A stretch of 64,000 bases of DNA. Source: Balneolaceae bacterium UBA3186 (GTDB taxonomy: Bacteria; Bacteroidota; Rhodothermia; Balneolales; Balneolaceae). Under the pieces are notes generated by a model. The model saw only the letters and a list, made by a program, of their open reading frames with translations. It was not told the origin of the DNA and did no database searches. The stretch spans positions 31,509 through 95,508 of the forward strand of contig DEXK01000004.1 of assembly GCA_002364085.1 (NCBI GenBank), written 5' to 3'. Position numbers and translations under genes: made by a program. Positions 25,191 to 33,588 of this stretch are shown piece by piece. Each line of letters opens with the position of its first letter. The stretch's first letter is position 1.

Positions 25191-27695
25191 TTAAGTGATA
25201 CTTACACTTCTTAATCTCAGTGCATTTCCAATTACCGAAACAGAACTGAAACTCATGGCCAGAGCAGCGATCATAGGCGAAAGTAAAATACCGAAAACCG
25301 GAAATAAAACTCCGGCAGCGATCGGTACGCCTACTGAGTTATAGATCATCGCAAAGAACAGGTTTTGTTTGATGTTTTTGACCACTTCCGTACTCAGATT
25401 TTTGGCTTTAACAATTCCATTCAGATCTCCTTTTACTAAAGTGATCATGGCACTTTCCATAGCCACATCGGTTCCGGTGCCCATAGCAATTCCTATATCA
25501 GACTGAGCTAAAGCCGGCGCATCATTGGTTCCGTCTCCCGCCATGGCTACTTTCTTTCCTTCTTTCTGAAGACGCTCGATTTCCTCCAGTTTATCCTGAG
25601 GCAGACATTCCGCTTTGTATGAAGATAAGTTCATTTCCTCAGCTACGGCTTTTGCTGTTTGCGGATTGTCACCCGTAAGCATAATTACGTCTATTCCTTT
25701 TTCCTGAAGAGCTTGAATAGCTTTCTTGCTGCTTTCTTTGATTGCGTCAGTTATAACTACATATCCAACTATTGATCCGTCTACAGCTAACCAGGAAATC
25801 GTCTTGGGATCGTTGATCTCGCTGAGGGATTTTTCAATTTTACTTTGTTCTGATGTATCTGAATCACTGAACATTTTTCTGTTACCGAGTTTGATGGCTT
25901 TTCCATCGACGGTTCCCTGAACACCTTGTCCGGTTATGGATTCAAAATCAGATACTTTTAGAAATTCTACCTCTTTAGATTTTCCAAATTTAACGGTTGC
26001 GTCTGCTAGCGGATGTTCGCTTTCATTATTGAGTGAGCTTACAAATTGGATGATCTGTTCTTCGGAATAACCATCATCCACAGAAACCATTTTCTCAACG
26101 GATGGTTTACCTTCAGTAATGGTTCCGGTTTTGTCGATAATAAGCACGTCCATCTCGTTCATTCGCTCAAGCGCCTCTGCATTTTTGATAAGTACACCGT
26201 TTTGAGCTCCTTTACCAACACCAACCATTACAGACATCGGTGTAGCCAAGCCAAGGGCGCACGGACAAGCAATGATAAGCACAGCGATAGCATTGATGAG
26301 AGCGTACACATGAGCAGGTTCAGGACCGAATAAAGCCCAAACTCCATACGTGATTATTGCAATTACAACGACAGCCGGCACAAACCAAGCCGAGATCTTA
26401 TCCGCAAGATTTTGGATGGGCGCTTTACTTCGACTGGCTTTATTAACCATATCCACGATTTGAGAAAGCAAGGTTTCGTCACCCACTTTCTCTGCTTTCA
26501 TGATGAAAGAGCTGTTTCCATTGATGGTTCCCGAGCTTACAGAATCGTCTGTCGATTTTTCTACAGGAACAGGCTCTCCTGTTATCATAGATACGTCGAT
26601 AGAAGTTTGGCCTTCAATGATGGTTCCGTCCACAGGAATTTTTTCGCCGGGTTTTACTTTCAGATGATCGCCAACTTCAATTTCATCAATATGAATTTCT
26701 TCTTCTTTACCATCTTTGACCCTGACAGCTGTATTTGGAGCCAATTTCATTAGCTCTTTCACTGCATTATTGGTTTGAGAATGAGCCCGTGCTTCTAATA
26801 CTTGTCCGAGTAAAACCAGAGTTAAGATTACGGTCGCCGATTCAAAATACAGATGAACAGTTCCCGCATCGGTCTTAAACTGCTCCGGAAAGAAATCTGG
26901 AAATATCAAAGCAAACACACTGAACAGCCATGCGATTCCAGCACCGATTCCGATCAGTGTAAACATATTCAGGTTCCATGTTATTATAGAACGCCACGCT
27001 CTTTCAAAGAACATCCATGTAGCGTAAAAAACAACAGGAAGGGAAAGTCCGAATTGAATCCAGTTCCAGATCTGTACATCCAACATTTCATACAAGGGAT
27101 TTTCAGAGATCATTTCTGACATCGCAATGATGAAAATAGGAAGAGTGAAAGCTACTGCGATCCAGAATTTCTTAAGTAATGCTTTATACTTTTTTTGCTC
27201 CGCTGATTCATCGGCTTCTTTGGGAACAAGATCCATTCCACATTTTGGACAAGAACCGGGGCCTTTTTGTTCAACTTCAGGATGCATCGGGCAAGTATAA
27301 ATATCAGAAGAAGAGCCCGAACTCATACTTTGCTCCTCAACCAGATCCATGCCACAAACAGGACAATCACCGGGTTCATCGTAGGTTTTGTCTCCTTCAC
27401 AATGCATGGGGCAGTAAAATACACCGGTGCCATTTTTCTCCCTTTTTGTTTCTTTTTTAGGATGCTCATGATGAGAATGATCGCCGGGTAGTTGGATCGA
27501 ATAATTTCCTGAAAGTTTGTCTAATGAATCCTGAAGTGTTTCCAATTCCACATGTTCAGACATTTCAAGTTCAGCAGTTCCTTCTTGAAGTGATACTGAT
27601 ACGTTCTGAATATTTTTAATCTCAGAAAGTACTTCGGTTACATGGGTTTTACAACCATTGCAACTCATTCCGTTAATTTGATAAGTGTGTTTCAT
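25191..27695 (-). CDS. copA: Cu(I)-exporting P1B-ATPase CopA with three N-terminal metal-binding modules
   Basis: I chose the ATG at 27695 because it directly precedes the first HMA domain; an upstream in-frame ATG at 27728 adds 11 poor residues. From 27695 the protein has 834 residues. One HMA domain (INGMSCNGCKTHV) is followed by a His-rich linker (HSHHEHPKK), then two heavy-metal-binding domains (YCPMHC...CPVCGMDL and YTCPMHP...CPKCGMDL). The ATPase core has MITGEP, the CPC membrane site (Cys477-Pro-Cys479), DKTGT, SEHPLA and the hinge GDGTNDAPAL. It is the CopA (Cu+) type and complements the CopB-type pump in the other operon. Neither strong promoter nor terminator is evident. Confidence 0.95.
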   Translation of the reverse strand: MKHTYQINGMSCNGCKTHVTEVLSEIKNIQNVSVSLQEGTAELEMSEHVELETLQDSLDKLSGNYSIQLPGDHSHHEHPKKETKREKNGTGVFYCPMHCEGDKTYDEPGDCPVCGMDLVEEQSMSSGSSSDIYTCPMHPEVEQKGPGSCPKCGMDLVPKEADESAEQKKYKALLKKFWIAVAFTLPIFIIAMSEMISENPLYEMLDVQIWNWIQFGLSLPVVFYATWMFFERAWRSIITWNLNMFTLIGIGAGIAWLFSVFALIFPDFFPEQFKTDAGTVHLYFESATVILTLVLLGQVLEARAHSQTNNAVKELMKLAPNTAVRVKDGKEEEIHIDEIEVGDHLKVKPGEKIPVDGTIIEGQTSIDVSMITGEPVPVEKSTDDSVSSGTINGNSSFIMKAEKVGDETLLSQIVDMVNKASRSKAPIQNLADKISAWFVPAVVVIAIITYGVWALFGPEPAHVYALINAIAVLIIACPCALGLATPMSVMVGVGKGAQNGVLIKNAEALERMNEMDVLIIDKTGTITEGKPSVEKMVSVDDGYSEEQIIQFVSSLNNESEHPLADATVKFGKSKEVEFLKVSDFESITGQGVQGTVDGKAIKLGNRKMFSDSDTSEQSKIEKSLSEINDPKTISWLAVDGSIVGYVVITDAIKESSKKAIQALQEKGIDVIMLTGDNPQTAKAVAEEMNLSSYKAECLPQDKLEEIERLQKEGKKVAMAGDGTNDAPALAQSDIGIAMGTGTDVAMESAMITLVKGDLNGIVKAKNLSTEVVKNIKQNLFFAMIYNSVGVPIAAGVLFPVFGILLSPMIAALAMSFSSVSVIGNALRLRSVSIT

Positions 27696-27842
27696 GATTT
27701 GATAATTTGTTGTAATTGAATATGACACAATTCAACCACATTGCACTTACAGAATTTACGATTTGTTGTGTAGGATTTTTAGGATGTGGTGGTTCAGAGA
27801 ATGAACGAAGGTTAGATCATTCTTAGTAAGTCTCAAACCTTT

Positions 27843-27868
27843 TCCGGGTGCAAGCCGGACTGAAGTCC
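27843..27868. other. Small overlapping hairpins downstream of no gene, repeat-like
   Basis: In the 274-base gap between copA and the next gene, TCCGG and CCGGA pair across seven bases (27843-27859). The overlapping GGACT-GA-AGTCC forms a second hairpin (27857-27868). The local base composition is GC-rich compared with its surroundings, as in the tolC insert, so it may be a decayed dispersed repeat. The rest of the gap shows nothing I recognise. Confidence 0.25.
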
Positions 27869-28002
27869 TCTCTCGTGAACGGGATGAATATTTATTCTAT
27901 AGGAAAGATTTAGTTAAGTAAACAAGCAAGGAATTTATTCCGCAGTGATTAGGAAATGTTCAAGTTTTTTTAGTCAAAGCCGATGTTTGGTCTAACAGGA
28001 GT

Positions 28003-28950
28003 TTAGGATTTGTCTTCAGGCTTTCGAGGAGTAGGACGATTTGGAATAGTTGCTTCAATGCGATAGGTAAGTTTTTCTTTTAACTCTTCGGGCGTTTTCC
28101 AAACTATTTGATTGTATTGACGAATATCAAAGTGTACATCATCTAAATGATCTTCTCTACAAGTCCAAATAACAGGAATGCCTAAACCCATTGCAAAGCC
28201 AGCTTCAAAATAAACTCCATTTCTATTTCCAGTAAAGTCAGCGATCAATAATCCACTTTTTCTAATTTCAGCGATTATTTGATCGTCAATTTTATTTATA
28301 TGTTCTTTCTTATCTATTCTAAGTGGTTCATATCCTAGTTGATTAAGCGCAGGGAAAAACCCATTGTCCCATAAATCATCTACTTCACCATCAAACCACA
28401 TTGCTACGAATGCTTTTTTTGAGTCAACTTGTTTTTTCTGGATTTCTTTTACTTCTTTCCAGCCTTTTGGGGTTAGAGTAACATGCATGTTGTTAGGACT
28501 TTTAATAAGCCCTAGTTCCTTGGCTATGCTTGTGTAATCAAATAAGTCATGCAGGTTATCACAAAATACAATTGGAGCCATGTTATTAATATTAACACTA
28601 TCCGTTGGGTATTTGAGTGACTTATAAATATATAGTAATAATAACTCGATTCTTTCGAAAAGATCATTACTAGGATTAAAATCATCGATCAGTGTGTCAA
28701 TATTCTCAAATGTCAAAGTAACTGAGCTGCCAAACTCATAATTATGTCTTAGAAGGAAGCTTAGCTTTTTTAATTCTTCATTTGTAAGCCCAACATCAGT
28801 TCCATTCATGACTTTTACTTTATAGATAGGATCAATAAAATAATATATGCCACAATTAGTACAAGTAACTTTAAAATGGCGATTGCTCTTGTTTTCTACA
28901 GTAATATCGCTGTGTATAGAATGACATATTGCGCAATTTTGTTTAGTCAT
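28003..28950 (-). CDS. Zinc-ribbon protein with nucleoside 2-deoxyribosyltransferase-like domain
   Basis: 315 residues in three parts. The N-terminus is a zinc ribbon (Cys6, Cys9, Cys30, Cys33). The middle (about 45-175) is mostly helical with a wHTH-like stretch near LGLIKSPNNMHVTLTPKGW. The C-terminal domain (about 180-300) starts KKAFVAMWF, has RKSGLLIADFTGNRNGVYFEAGFAMG with Glu249 at the position of the catalytic Glu, and ends around HFDIRQYNQIVW. This is the nucleoside deoxyribosyltransferase/TIR-like fold family, whose members include nucleotide-hydrolysing immune effectors. The gene lies 30 bases after purine nucleoside phosphorylase in the same direction. The function is not established: salvage enzyme, regulator or stand-alone defence effector are all possible. 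Confidence 0.65.
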   Translation of the reverse strand: MTKQNCAICHSIHSDITVENKSNRHFKVTCTNCGIYYFIDPIYKVKVMNGTDVGLTNEELKKLSFLLRHNYEFGSSVTLTFENIDTLIDDFNPSNDLFERIELLLLYIYKSLKYPTDSVNINNMAPIVFCDNLHDLFDYTSIAKELGLIKSPNNMHVTLTPKGWKEVKEIQKKQVDSKKAFVAMWFDGEVDDLWDNGFFPALNQLGYEPLRIDKKEHINKIDDQIIAEIRKSGLLIADFTGNRNGVYFEAGFAMGLGIPVIWTCREDHLDDVHFDIRQYNQIVWKTPEELKEKLTYRIEATIPNRPTPRKPEDKS

Positions 28951-28980
28951 GGTAGTAATTCATAATTATAAATTCATCAT

Positions 28981-29775
28981 TCAAAACTCTTTAATCAATC
29001 CCTTCACCAACTCTGCAAATTCTCCTTTCTTCATTTCGGCGGCTTCTTTTACTTCTGCGTGATCTAATTTCTGATCGGTTACTCCGGCAGCAGCATTGGT
29101 GATAAGTGAAACAGCAGCTGATTTTATTCCGAGACGAGCTGCTTCCATCAATTCGGGAGCGGTACTCATTCCAACCGAGTCTCCACCAATCATTCGAAAA
29201 GCTTTGATCTCAGCTTTGGTTTCGTAGTTAGGTCCTTTTACATAAAGGTAGGTCCCTCGCTTAGTTGCTACTCCAACTTCTTCAGCAATTTCCTGAACTC
29301 TATCGGCTACAGGATAAAGATCAAGTGACCACTTATTAGAAGAAGGAGCTGCTTTCAAGTCCATATTCTGTTTGATGATATCTTCGATCACCATCAGATC
29401 ACCAACTCTGAAATCGAGGTTAATTCCACCGGCGGCATTGGAAACCAGAAGTTTATCGGCGTTAAATGCATAAGCCAGGTGGACAGGAATAACCGTTTTA
29501 TCAAATCCATATCCTTCGTAGAAATGGAATCGACCGGAAAATGCTAATGTGGTTTTTCCTTCCACTTCGCCAAATATCAACGCACCGGAATGTCCTTGTA
29601 CAGTAGATTGTGGGAAGTTTGGAATTTCAGAATAGGGGATAACGGTTTGATTTAGAATTTCATCCCCAAAATCACCAAGCCCGGAACCTAAAATTACTAC
29701 GGCTTCGATCTTATCGGGAAATCCCTTTTCAACAAGAAAGTCTTTAATTTCAAAAATATGATCAGGCAGGGACAT
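28981..29775 (-). CDS. Purine nucleoside phosphorylase (trimeric class)
   Basis: 264 residues, of normal length. It cleaves purine nucleosides with phosphate to base and ribose 1-phosphate in salvage. Seen motifs: VILGSGLGDFGDEI (phosphate loop), QGHSGALIFGEV, GRFHFYEGY, VSNAAGGINLDFRVGDLM, YVKGPNYETKAEIKAFR (purine-site Glu) and SLITNAAAG (purine-binding Asn). Its start overlaps the end of the MBL hydrolase gene by 14 bases, and the deoxyribosyltransferase-like gene follows, so the three are probably co-transcribed. Confidence 0.95.
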   Translation of the reverse strand: MSLPDHIFEIKDFLVEKGFPDKIEAVVILGSGLGDFGDEILNQTVIPYSEIPNFPQSTVQGHSGALIFGEVEGKTTLAFSGRFHFYEGYGFDKTVIPVHLAYAFNADKLLVSNAAGGINLDFRVGDLMVIEDIIKQNMDLKAAPSSNKWSLDLYPVADRVQEIAEEVGVATKRGTYLYVKGPNYETKAEIKAFRMIGGDSVGMSTAPELMEAARLGIKSAAVSLITNAAAGVTDQKLDHAEVKEAAEMKKGEFAELVKGLIKEF

Positions 29776-30571
29776 AAGAATCTATGGCTTCAGTAGTGTA
29801 TCCGGTTTTATCGTCGTAACCGGTAAGTTTGATAATTGGAGAACTGTCGTCATGATAGCCTAAAATAGTATAACCTTCATCAAAAGCCAGTTTTGCAAGT
29901 CGTTCTCGTTGCTGTTGACTGGTTTTAGGGTCAAAATCGTATTTTGCAGCAAATTTCCGGTTCACCTGACTTCGGGTAGCGATCACATCACCTGCTTGCA
30001 TAAACTTGTTCTCTCCGTCATTAAAAAGAAGAACCTGATGAAATTCTGTATGACCGCCGATCTTTTCGACTTTCAATTCCTGATAAGCTTCATCTTCTGC
30101 ATCCAAAAAATGAAGATCAGCTTTAGCATCAATGAAAGAAACGAATTCCGTTTTTTCTTCATCGTAATACACTTCTTTGTTCATCACCTTTTCCCAGCCC
30201 TTTTTTGAAACCCAGATCTTAGCTTCAGGAAAAGTGAGCTCCCAATATCCATTCTCTTTGTGTGCAAGTCCGCCAATGTGATCATAATGCAAATGGCTAC
30301 AAACGACATCTGTGATATCAAACTCGGTCAGATCATGAGCTTCCAGATTTTCACGAATAACATGAGGTCCGGTATCTTCTCCGAATACTCCGATTCCGCA
30401 ATCAAAAAGAAATTTTCTATCGGGAGTAGAAATCAAAAAGGGGTTCAAAGAAATTTTGAGTGCACCTTTAGCCGGTTTATCATCTCGGGAAATACGATTG
30501 AATTTTTTATCTAATCCTACCGAAAAAGTACCTTCATAAAGTGCAGCTGCGTACGTATTTTTAAGTGACAT
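29762..30571 (-). CDS. MBL-fold metallo-hydrolase
   Basis: The start at 30571 (MSLKNTYAAALYEGTFSVG) fits the family; an upstream in-frame ATG at 30601 would add 10 residues. The protein has 269 residues with the metallo-beta-lactamase zinc motif SHLHYDHIGG, a second His in GGHTEFHQVLLF, an Asp in MQAGDVIAT and a late His in LGYHDDSSP. The substrate is unknown. Family members near purine genes include lactonases and phosphodiesterases, but the sequence alone does not decide. Confidence 0.88.
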   Translation of the reverse strand: MSLKNTYAAALYEGTFSVGLDKKFNRISRDDKPAKGALKISLNPFLISTPDRKFLFDCGIGVFGEDTGPHVIRENLEAHDLTEFDITDVVCSHLHYDHIGGLAHKENGYWELTFPEAKIWVSKKGWEKVMNKEVYYDEEKTEFVSFIDAKADLHFLDAEDEAYQELKVEKIGGHTEFHQVLLFNDGENKFMQAGDVIATRSQVNRKFAAKYDFDPKTSQQQRERLAKLAFDEGYTILGYHDDSSPIIKLTGYDDKTGYTTEAIDSYVPA

Positions 30572-30581
30572 AGTGTAAGAG

Positions 30582-31003
30582 GTGACAGAGTTGCAAAGCA
30601 ACCTTTAATTCAAAGTGGATTTTTTATTTTAATGTTCTGATAAAGCTACTCATCATGCGCTCTATTTCTCGTGAGTGATCGTATAAGTTTTCAAAGATTT
30701 CTTTGGAGATGAATTCTAAGTTTCTGGCTACTTCGATTTGAGTTTGTAATTCAAATAGTGAGCCCATTGAAATGTTCACGAATCGTTTAAAATCTCCTTG
30801 GGAGTTTCTTCCAAAGCCCTCAGATATATTTGAAGGTATTGAAACTGATGATCTTCTCAACTGCGATGTTAACCCATATTTTTCTTCCTCAGGAAAAGAA
30901 GATGTAGCGCGATATATCTCAGTCACCAACTCCATGGATTGCTGCCAGATTTTTAAGTCTCGAAATGTTTTAATCATAATCACTTACTTTGTTACTGTGT
31001 CAC
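30582..31003. repeat. Inverted repeats framing a four-helix-bundle gene
   Basis: A 17-base sequence beginning GTGACAGAGTTG (30582-30598) recurs in inverted orientation at 30987-31003 with 14 of 17 matches. The pair encloses exactly one gene, the four-helix-bundle protein. The layout suggests a compact mobile or formerly mobile unit. No transposase is present. Confidence 0.45.
30624..30983 (-). CDS. Four-helix-bundle protein (23S rRNA intervening-sequence family)
   Basis: 119 residues with the family pattern: FRDLKIWQQSMELVTEIYRATSSFP, then EEEKYGLTSQLRRSSVSIPSNISEG, GRNSQGDFKRFVNISMGSLFELQTQ and a final helix. These proteins were first seen inside 23S rRNA intervening sequences and now occur as single genes scattered through Bacteroidetes genomes; their function is unknown. 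Here the gene sits between the MBL hydrolase and phoH, away from rRNA, and is framed by inverted repeats. A second Met at residue 3 could also be the start. Confidence 0.9.
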   Translation of the reverse strand: MIMIKTFRDLKIWQQSMELVTEIYRATSSFPEEEKYGLTSQLRRSSVSIPSNISEGFGRNSQGDFKRFVNISMGSLFELQTQIEVARNLEFISKEIFENLYDHSREIERMMSSFIRTLK

Positions 31004-31021
31004 TAAGATACTTTGCAACAG

Positions 31022-32014
31022 TTATGATTCAAACTTTTCGTAGGCGTTGATAATATCCTTCACCAATTTATGGCGTACAACATCTTCTTCACTCAAATAC
31101 ACGAAGTCAATTCCATCCACATCTTTTAAAATATCCTGAACAGTGATCAAACCTGACTCTTGTTTTCTGGGAAGATCGGTTTGGGTAACATCTCCGGTAA
31201 TGATCGCCCGGCTGTTAAATCCGATTCTGGTAAGAAACATCTTCATTTGAGCATTGGTTGCATTTTGAGCTTCATCCAGAATTACAAACGCATTGTTCAA
31301 GGTTCTTCCACGCATGTAAGCCAGCGGCGCGATTTCAATCATGTTCTTGGTCAGATAATAATCGAGTTTATCGGGCTCGATCATGTCTTCCAAAGCATCA
31401 TAAAGTGGACGAAGATAAGGATCGATCTTTTCCTTCAAGTCGCCCGGTAAAAAACCTAAACTTTCTCCGGCTTCTACTGCAGGTCGGGCTAAGATTATTT
31501 TTTTAACCCGTTGTTCCTTCATCGCTTTTACAGCAAGAGCAACAGAAGTGTACGTTTTTCCGGTCCCCGCCGGCCCAATTGAAAAAAGTATATCACTTTC
31601 ATTGGAAGTAGTAACAATTCGTTTTTGTCCAGGAGTTTTAGCATGGACTGGAATCCCATCATAAGTATATAGAATCAGGTCGCCTTCTTTGATATTTTTA
31701 GGTAGCGGGTTTCTGGCCTTTCTTTCACCTGATTTAAGAGTGATCAGCGTTTTAACTTCATTTTCAGAAACAGATCCCTTACGATCAGCAACTCCAATCA
31801 TACCCTCAATAATATTCTTAACAAGAGCTACATCATCACTTGAGCCAATTACTTTAACACGATCTCCTCGAGCATTGATTTTTACATCCGGGAATGATTT
31901 ATCCAGAATCTGGATATTTTTGTCGTGTAAACCGAATAAGGAAACAGGATCGGTATCAGAAATATCTACAACTTGTTCTAAAAGGGTACGTTCGTCTTCG
32001 ATGGATTTATAAAT
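31022..32014 (-). CDS. phoH: PhoH-family ATPase, with a non-ATG start
   Basis: The P-loop ATPase domain is clear: GPAGTGKTYTSVALAVKAMK (Walker A), FVILDEAQN (Walker B) and ITGDVTQTDLP. The first ATG is at 31801, but the frame remains open far upstream and encodes the conserved N-terminal KH-like domain (VSLFGLHDKNIQIL, NARGDRVKVIGSSDDV). A complete protein therefore needs a start near 32014. There is no ATG, GTG or TTG in that frame back to the stop at 32057-32059; ATT at 32012-32014 or ATC at 32000-32002 are the options. I give 32014, which makes 330 residues, the usual PhoH length. PhoH-like proteins are linked to RNA processing with YbeY-type partners. The gene follows rpe. Confidence 0.85.
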   Translation of the reverse strand: MYKSIEDERTLLEQVVDISDTDPVSLFGLHDKNIQILDKSFPDVKINARGDRVKVIGSSDDVALVKNIIEGMIGVADRKGSVSENEVKTLITLKSGERKARNPLPKNIKEGDLILYTYDGIPVHAKTPGQKRIVTTSNESDILFSIGPAGTGKTYTSVALAVKAMKEQRVKKIILARPAVEAGESLGFLPGDLKEKIDPYLRPLYDALEDMIEPDKLDYYLTKNMIEIAPLAYMRGRTLNNAFVILDEAQNATNAQMKMFLTRIGFNSRAIITGDVTQTDLPRKQESGLITVQDILKDVDGIDFVYLSEEDVVRHKLVKDIINAYEKFES

Positions 32015-32059
32015 TGAATGATAATTAGAGTGTAAAGATAAGAAAAATAAAGCTTGCTA

Positions 32060-32731
32060 TCAGCTTTCAAGCTTGCCCATCAACTCATTAACTCTTGCTG
32101 AGATATCATCAGCTTTAAAGACACTACTACCTGCTACAAGTACATCAGCACCGGCTTCAGCTACTTTTTCGATATTTTTTAAAGAGACTCCGCCATCTAT
32201 TTCAATTAAAAAACCATGACCACCAGCATCTCTCAGATCAGCAAGTTCACGTAATTTATCGTAGCTGGATTCTATAAAGCTTTGTCCTCCAAAACCGGGA
32301 TTAACACTCATGATCAAAACAAGATCAACATATTCCAGAATGGGTTCTATGTTGTATAAAGAAGTTGCAGGATTTACGACCACACCTGCCATAATTCCAT
32401 GTTTCTTTATATTCTGAATAGATCGATGCAGATGAGGGCAAGCTTCATAGTGAACCGAAATCAGATCAGCTCCGGCTCGCACATAATCATCCACAAATTT
32501 ATCGGGATCTTCGATCATCAAATGAACATCCATAAAGGCATCGGGAGCAGATTTTTTTGCAGCTTTTACGATACTTGGTCCATAACTGATATTTGGCACA
32601 AAGTGTCCATCCATAATATCACAGTGAATCCATGTTACTCCGCCATCTATACAATCCTGAATATCGCTTCCAAGTTTAGAGAAATCGGCAGCAAGAATTG
32701 AAGGTGCGAGAATGGGAAGTTGAAAGTCCAT
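32060..32731 (-). CDS. rpe: Ribulose-phosphate 3-epimerase
   Basis: 223 residues, a full TIM barrel of normal length. It interconverts ribulose 5-phosphate and xylulose 5-phosphate in the pentose phosphate pathway. Motifs: LAPSILAADFSKLG, HCDIMDGHFVPNISYGP (metal-binding His and Asp), DVHLMIEDPD, LIMSVNPGFGGQSF, EIDGGVSLKN and AGSSVFKADD. It starts directly after the PASTA protein gene (adjacent bases) and precedes phoH, so it is embedded in the long leftward operon. Confidence 0.97.
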   Translation of the reverse strand: MDFQLPILAPSILAADFSKLGSDIQDCIDGGVTWIHCDIMDGHFVPNISYGPSIVKAAKKSAPDAFMDVHLMIEDPDKFVDDYVRAGADLISVHYEACPHLHRSIQNIKKHGIMAGVVVNPATSLYNIEPILEYVDLVLIMSVNPGFGGQSFIESSYDKLRELADLRDAGGHGFLIEIDGGVSLKNIEKVAEAGADVLVAGSSVFKADDISARVNELMGKLES

Positions 32732-33577
32732 TTAGTCTTTATTGAGTTTGGGAATTTGTTTAGGAATTGGAGTTCCGGTAGAGTCTATGTTAACTACACC
32801 GCCTTCGTCAGGTTCTATTGCTTCGAACCGTTCAGAAATAACAAGATCAATAGTTTCTCCTTCAATGATCTCTGTAACTTTTGGGGTGTATTCAAGAACG
32901 GTATTAGGGGTAACATCCTTTATTGGACGAAATCTGATTTCTCCAAGTCTGAGTCCGGCTTCTCTTAGTTTTAATTGAGCTTGAGGAAGACGTAAGCCAA
33001 TAATTTCAGGGATAGTAACGATCTTGTTTCCTAAACCATCACTCACTACAAGATCGATAGTGGTACCCTTTGCAACAGTATCTCCTTCCGGAATTGACTG
33101 ACGTAAGATCACATTTTTAAATCTGGAAGATTCGTAACTGGTAGACCCAACTTCCAAACCATAATTTTGCAATTGGATCTGCGCATTTCTAATTGAAAGG
33201 CTTACTACATTAGGAACAACAACAACAGGTTTAACCTCTGTATTTACTGTTAAATAAATTTTTCTGTTTGGCTTAACAATGGTATTTGCAGCAGGTTGTT
33301 GATCGATCACATAGTTAGCAGGGAAAGCAGAATTTGCACGCCGGTCAGCAACTTCATAACGGAGGCCAATGCTTGTTAACTCAGATTCCGCTTCTTGTAG
33401 TGTAAGTCTGGTTAAGTCGGGTACAGTTAATCCTTCGTAGTAATTGGTATAGTTGGGCATTATCACTTTATCAAAAACAAGAAGTGATAAGGATCCAAAG
33501 AGAACTAATCCCAGAATCGAATAATAAAATTTCTTACTTGTGAATATCCGCTTAAGCATATTCGAAAAGTACGGCAT
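32732..33577 (-). CDS. Membrane-anchored PASTA-domain protein
   Basis: 281 residues. A short cytoplasmic N-terminus and one membrane helix (about 17-36) are followed by three PASTA repeats (each beginning VPDLTRLTLQEAES, VPNVVSLSIRNAQ or IPEIIGLRLPQAQ) and a Pro/Asp-rich tail. There is no kinase or transpeptidase domain, unlike Firmicute PASTA proteins; stand-alone PASTA proteins are common in Bacteroidetes. It probably contacts peptidoglycan or its precursors in the periplasm. Another Met at residue 7 could be the start. It lies 11 bases after the preceding gene. Confidence 0.88.
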   Translation of the reverse strand: MPYFSNMLKRIFTSKKFYYSILGLVLFGSLSLLVFDKVIMPNYTNYYEGLTVPDLTRLTLQEAESELTSIGLRYEVADRRANSAFPANYVIDQQPAANTIVKPNRKIYLTVNTEVKPVVVVPNVVSLSIRNAQIQLQNYGLEVGSTSYESSRFKNVILRQSIPEGDTVAKGTTIDLVVSDGLGNKIVTIPEIIGLRLPQAQLKLREAGLRLGEIRFRPIKDVTPNTVLEYTPKVTEIIEGETIDLVISERFEAIEPDEGGVVNIDSTGTPIPKQIPKLNKD

Positions 33578-33588
33578 TACTGACGATG

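Noticed and set aside
30624..30983. Possible 23S rRNA intervening sequence
   Set aside because: No rRNA sequence flanks the four-helix-bundle gene; the neighbours are protein genes.
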